This document shows positions 59,341 to 64,000 of a stretch of DNA of 64,000 nt, one piece after another. Made by a program: the position numbers and the translations under genes. Each line of letters opens with the position of its first letter. Position 1 is the first letter of the stretch. This DNA is from Pleurodeles waltl (Eukaryota > Chordata > Amphibia > Caudata > Salamandridae). The notes beneath the pieces were generated by a model, which saw only the letters and a program-made list of their open reading frames with translations, did no database searches and had not been told where the DNA came from. The stretch lies in assembly GCF_031143425.1 (NCBI RefSeq), contig NC_090437.1:1178780863-1178844862 (forward strand), in the 5' to 3' direction.

Positions 59341-60650
59341 TTCAGATGCAAGAGTTTGAGGGTTTGAACAGCAGTTCAGAAGTCACATTCTGGAAGAAAC
59401 AACTACTTAACATTTGGTGAGAGGTGGGGTTTGGAATTGTCTTATTGAGCCAGGCCTGTACTGTATCTTGTTTGCGTTGTTCTTGGCAAATACCAGGAAT
59501 TCTGTCTCGGTTGTGGTGATCTTCATGTAGGTACTGGACAACCAAGCCTGGATGACATGTTTGAAGTGTTTGATCTCTGAAGCAGAAGAGGCGTTCATGT
59601 GTAGTTGTGTATTATCAGTGTAGTGGTGAATCTTGGTGCTGTTATTTGTGAGTAGAGCACCAAGCGGCTCCATGTAAAGTTTGAAGATGACAGGGTACAG
59701 TATGGAACCCTGGAGGACTCCAAACATGATAGGGATCTTTTGTGACCCAGAGGTGCCCATGTGAACTAACAGATGTCAATTGGAAAGGAAGGAGAAGAAC
59801 AAATGAAGGACTTTGCTAGAGAATGCCATTCAAGACCTAAGGATGCATATGAGGGTGGTGCCTGACAGGCTAATGCCTGTCTTAAAGGCAGCCGAGAAGT
59901 CAATCATTCTCAGGAGGCAAGGGTCATCTTCATCTGCGGTCAAGAGGACAACATCCTCGATGTATAAGTTTGTGGTCTCCATGCTGCAGCATGATCTGAA
60001 AGCAGACTGGTAGTTGTGCAGGAGATGATTAGCATTGACTTCATCTTGGAGTTGACCATAGACTGTGTTTTCAATGATCTTGCAGATGAAAGTTAGGTGA
60101 GTGAAGGGTTGGTAGTTGATGAGGTCATTGGGGTCTAGTGTAGGTTTCTTTAAGAGTTGTAGGATCCAGCCTGTCTTGAGAGCTTCTAGGAAGATGCATT
60201 GAGTGAGGGAGGCATTGACAATGTAAACAGGAGTAAGAGACCATCCCCAAAGAGAATTTTGTTGAAGTGTAATGGTAAGACATCATCTTCATAAGAAGTG
60301 GGTGCGAGGGAGTTGAGTATGTCAACAAGCTCTGGGAAAACTAGGGTTTTGAAGGCTGACTATTGCAGGATTCTAAGGAAAAGAGTGGGTGCAGAGAGAT
60401 CTTGGTATTATGGATGTTCTGTTGGATCCTATGTATTTTGTAACTGTAGAAGAGACTGTTGGCATTGAACTTTTCTGTGGAGTGGGGATTAAAAGGGCTC
60501 CATTGAAAGGTTGATGCAGTGCTTGATTTCCTTGAACAGCATTCTGCTTCTGTAGATGGCTTCTTTGATGTTGATGGTATAGTGCTTTCCTTTGGCTGAT
60601 GTGATGAGCTGCCTGCAAGTTGTGTGGAGGGCTGTATCAAGACATCCTCA
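59340..60650 (-). pseudogene. Decayed CR1/L2-like LINE reverse transcriptase fragment
   Basis: On the minus strand 59760-59407 reads GVLQGSILYPVIFKLYMEPL (from the family's GVPQGSILSP motif), HHYTDNTQLHM (a decayed YADD box) and WLSSTYMKITTTETEFLVF. Upstream, at 60000-59800, pieces such as FICKIIENTVYGQLQDEV and NYQSAFRSCCSMETTN are visible in broken frames. The order and wording fit CR1/L2-type reverse transcriptase. It is 5'-truncated and full of stops. Confidence 0.75.
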
Positions 60651-63600
60651 GGAGTTCAGTTTTTTTTCTGTTTTCTTTCCTGTCTGTAGATGATCATTTA
60701 TTGTCAGAAATGTATTTAGAATATCAGGATGCTGAAGGATTTGTTAATCAGCTTCTCAGTCCCTGCATCCTTTTACACAGTGGATAGTTTAGGAAATGTC
60801 AGGGTTAACAAGATGCACGTTTTCAATGGTAAATGCTACCCATGGCCATCCTAGATTACTATAATGGCTAGTGTGAATGCAGATCATCTTATTCTGAGTG
60901 GACAAAAGGTAATCGGAGTTAAAGTGTGAGGAAGATAATATTTCATGGTTTGCCTATGTAAGGAATGTTATGTAAAATCAAGTAGGTCATAAGGCAGAAG
61001 TAAATGGACATTATGAAAGTGGGGAATGATAGGTAAATATACTGTAGTAACAATAATCAAGTGTATACTTTGATCTAGGGTAAAGGGGATTGATGGTTTG
61101 GGCATGACAGTTAACAGCAATGGTCATATGGATGAGGGAATTATCAAAGGGGGTGGTTGAATACAATGGGAAAAATTGAAGGAACTAAGAAAGTAGAACA
61201 TAATCAACCAATATCACATCAGTGTGCTTTCAGTGCGATGTGAGAAGAGAGTAGGCAGCAGGTTTAATCTGTTTTTTAGGGAACTCCGGGACAGATGTAC
61301 TAAACATTTTACAATCACATTTTACAATTGCAAACAGTCTGAGCCACTGTTAGGAACGGCAAGAACATATTTTACAATAAACTAAAGCAATTTGAGGAAT
61401 CTTAAAATGGCTTTGTGACTTGATACTGAATTGCTATTTGGAAGGTGGATGTTGCAGGCATTCCTTCCAAATGGCGATTCGGCACGAGATTTATCAATGT
61501 TTTGTAATCATATTGCAAAACATTAAAAAATGAACAAATCCTGAGTTGGGGTGGTAGGGCATTTGGAAAAGGGATGCACTACAGTAGGAACCCATTCCAT
61601 TTTGTGAATATTTTTAAATGCAGTATTGGTTACTTTAAGGAAAATGAGCTGCACTTAAAAAAAGTTTACTTTATTAAAAGGTGATCACAGGTATGGTGAT
61701 CTGTTGATCATAGCAGGCTACTAGCACTGTGATGGCAACTAATTGGAGCAATGCACCGGGGCACATGTGGTCAGGAGGCCCAGTTTTCCCTGAACTGGCA
61801 GAGTCACCTATTTACAATGCATTTAAATACTATTTTAAGCCCAGCTCAGCTCGGCTTTAGTGTTTACTTTTCTTACTCAAGGGGAGGAGGGAGGGATTGA
61901 AAGGGGTCAACTGTGTGGGCCTAACAACCTGCAAAGCAAGGCAGACATACCTTAAATTCATTCATCTGCAGTTCCAGGGCACTCGTAATGATACTCTAAA
62001 AGTCTACTTCCATTCTATCTTAATGCAGGAACTTTAACGTTGTTCGAATGTTGTAATGTTGATGGGGATCCAAGCGAACTTGAGTAAGCACAGTAAATTA
62101 TATATGAATAGTAAATGTTTGTGTAAATGTTTGTGTAAATGTGAATAGTAGTTTTGAGCATGCGGGGGCATGCGCAAGCATTCCATGTGTATTTTTGTGT
62201 TTGAATACGCGTGTGAGAAAGAGATTGAGAGGCCAATGGATCCTGGGTGTTGTAGTCTGTTTTCCTTCCATTGAGCCAATTGGACTAATAGAGATGATAA
62301 CAGTGATTTGTACTAAGAACCCTGAGGGTGGAAACTTGGCGGTATACTGACAAAGAATGAGATGGTCACACCATCCTCATGCCTACTCAGACATTTCTTC
62401 AAATCACTGAAAAAGAAGAGAAAAAAGAGAGAATGAAAGGAGGAAAGAAAATGAGGGGAAAATAAAAAGGTCAAATAAGGCATAGGCAGAAGAGAAGGTG
62501 GCAATGGTATGTCATGTTATGTGATTTTCATGATCAGAGCTTACACTGACCACTTGAGGGGACAAATGAATGAAGGTAGGACAAGGAAGAGGGACAACAA
62601 TGAGCAAGGCGGAGTCAAAGGGAAATGAAAGCAGGAATGAGAACTTGGAGAAAAGAAAGGAGTGTGCAGATATTGCATATCATGCTGGCATTGCACATAT
62701 GCCGCAAGAATTGTGTATGTGAAGCGTCATGCAGGTATGCACACAGATTGTAAACTCTGCACCCTTTCCATCATTTGGTGCCACACATACACGCAGGAAG
62801 GAGTGAAAAATCTGTGATGTGTCGCCTTCACGGCCAATCTGCTCTGAGTGTACTTCCATGCTGTTTCCTCATTTCTGGGGTTGAAGGGAGGAAAGTTCCC
62901 TCTGCTTTCATTACCTCTGCAGGGAGTTACCAACATTTAAATGAACACTTCTGGCATGTCTACCTTTTTTAGTTAACAGGGATGGCCAGAAAAGGTTCTT
63001 GAAGTGGGCATAACCTGCAGGACCCTGTATTAGTGGGTCCATTTGCACAAGATTTGGAGGATTCTGTTTTAACCTGGGCAGTTACAACATAGGACAAGCA
63101 CTTGGCAAATAGCTGTAGGGGGAAGACGGTTTGCATATACCTGGGGCATCTAAGGAGTGTGAGTTTTTCAGGGTGCTGACTGCAACTGGTAAAATCAGGG
63201 TTGATGTTTCCAGTTCTGGTAGTTGTGGCTCCAAAAACCTCAGAGCTGCCTGGAACAATTTAAAACCCCTTCCTTTTCCCTCAGGGATACCCCTCTGAGT
63301 AATTGGCCACATGACTCCAAACGAGCTCTCAACTCCTAACATGTCCTCGAATGTGGGACTTCTTGGCTGGTACCATGGAACTGCAACATTGCAGTGTGAC
63401 TCCCCTCTTCAGAGTCTGCTCAGGCTTACCTTATCGCCTTTTACTATGGAGCTAAAGGTGCCTTTGGAGCCCTCACCCCGACAAGAAAGGCCTGAACATT
63501 ACACTCTGTCCGCCATAGGCTGAACGCCAAGAACGATGTGCAACAGACTCCCTATTTGTACAGAGTGCACTTCAGCAGGGTTGGATTGGGATGTAAAATA

Positions 63601-64000
63601 GGCCCGGGCACCCTAAAAAAAAGTGGCCCACATTCGCCGATCAAGCCTTTTCACAAAACACTGCTTCAGTGCTTTAAGTATTATGAAAAGAAATGGGAGG
63701 GTTGTCTAAAAGAGGCATGTTTCCTTAACTTCACTGAGATAAAAAAATTGAAATACTGCTGTGACTCTTTCTATACCGATTAGTTCACAATGATGAACCA
63801 CACCTGGAGACCATGAAGGCCACTTCTGATCAGGCTCTCTAACCATGTCTGCTCAGTCTGCAAACATTAATGAGCCAGCCAGTGAGTGACAGGCCCATCT
63901 GTCTCCGGTAAGGCCGCTCAGATCTGAACAGCACAGACACAGCCCAAATCACCCTCCACGCTGCCCAGAAAAGCGTCCCAAAGCTGAAACTCAGTACCTA
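60650..64000. other. Non-coding DNA to the window end
   Basis: No gene recognised and no TM7 exon of the receptor found. A stretch near 61290-61530 (GGGACAGATGTACTAAACAT, repeated TTTTACAAT words) looks like a dispersed repeat of unknown family. Short (TTTGTGTAAATG) repeats occur at 62115-62145. Confidence 0.5.

Noticed and set aside
63538..63783. 81-codon Cys/Lys-rich open frame
   Set aside because: No family resemblance, and the surrounding text (GGCCCGGGCACCC) looks like repeat-derived non-coding DNA.

Overview
The window looks like chromosomal DNA of a large-genome vertebrate, most likely a salamander (newt-like). That assignment is inference. It rests on one vertebrate-type G-protein-coupled receptor gene with spliced exons and very long non-coding distances, surrounded by layered, nested transposable elements of vertebrate type (L1, CR1/L2-like, PIF/Harbinger, LTR-like families). 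No bacterial operon, tRNA, rRNA or CRISPR array was seen.

Layout. 1-1300: non-coding upstream DNA. 1300-3579: a GC-rich 5' region followed by two coding exons of an orphan receptor of the GPR26/GPR78 pair, TM1 to TM6. The TM7 exon was not found, so intron 2 probably runs past the window. 3580-22400: non-coding DNA with dispersed repeats. These include a Harbinger-like fragment inside a reverse-oriented repeat ending at 13229, an LTR-like family copy from 13611 carrying a clean 171-bp Harbinger foldback MITE, a GAAT-type degenerate simple repeat, and a 793-bp terminal-inverted-repeat element at 17651. 22440-23890: a C-rich telomere-like minisatellite ending in a hairpin. 25070-32461: an apparently full-length but decayed L1-type retrotransposon on the minus strand with a 16-bp target-site duplication and an LTR-like insertion in its 5' region. 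32580-34160: a second C-rich minisatellite of the same kind. 34990-36870: another dispersed repeat copy. 39850-40830: two diverged direct copies of a ~340-bp segment. 40867-41517: a hairpin-rich inverted-repeat element. 41530-43950: a decayed CR1/L2-like LINE, then LTR-like copies and a 2.6-kb foldback (45495-48105) with ~1.1-kb arms. 59340-60650: another decayed CR1/L2-like LINE.

The most notable object is an apparently intact 8,961-bp PIF/Harbinger DNA transposon at 49081-58041, flanked by TTA duplications. It encodes a HARBI1-type transposase with an intact-looking DDE triad and, unusually, two separate spliced genes for Myb/SANT-like proteins (392 and 668 residues by my exon joins). In known Harbinger elements one Myb-like protein helps nuclear import of the transposase and DNA binding. 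Here two such partners flank the transposase gene, and one is divergently transcribed with it from a GC-rich region holding oppositely oriented CCAAT boxes. Three different minisatellites lie inside this element. Smaller elements in the window have related-looking termini and may be related non-autonomous relatives.
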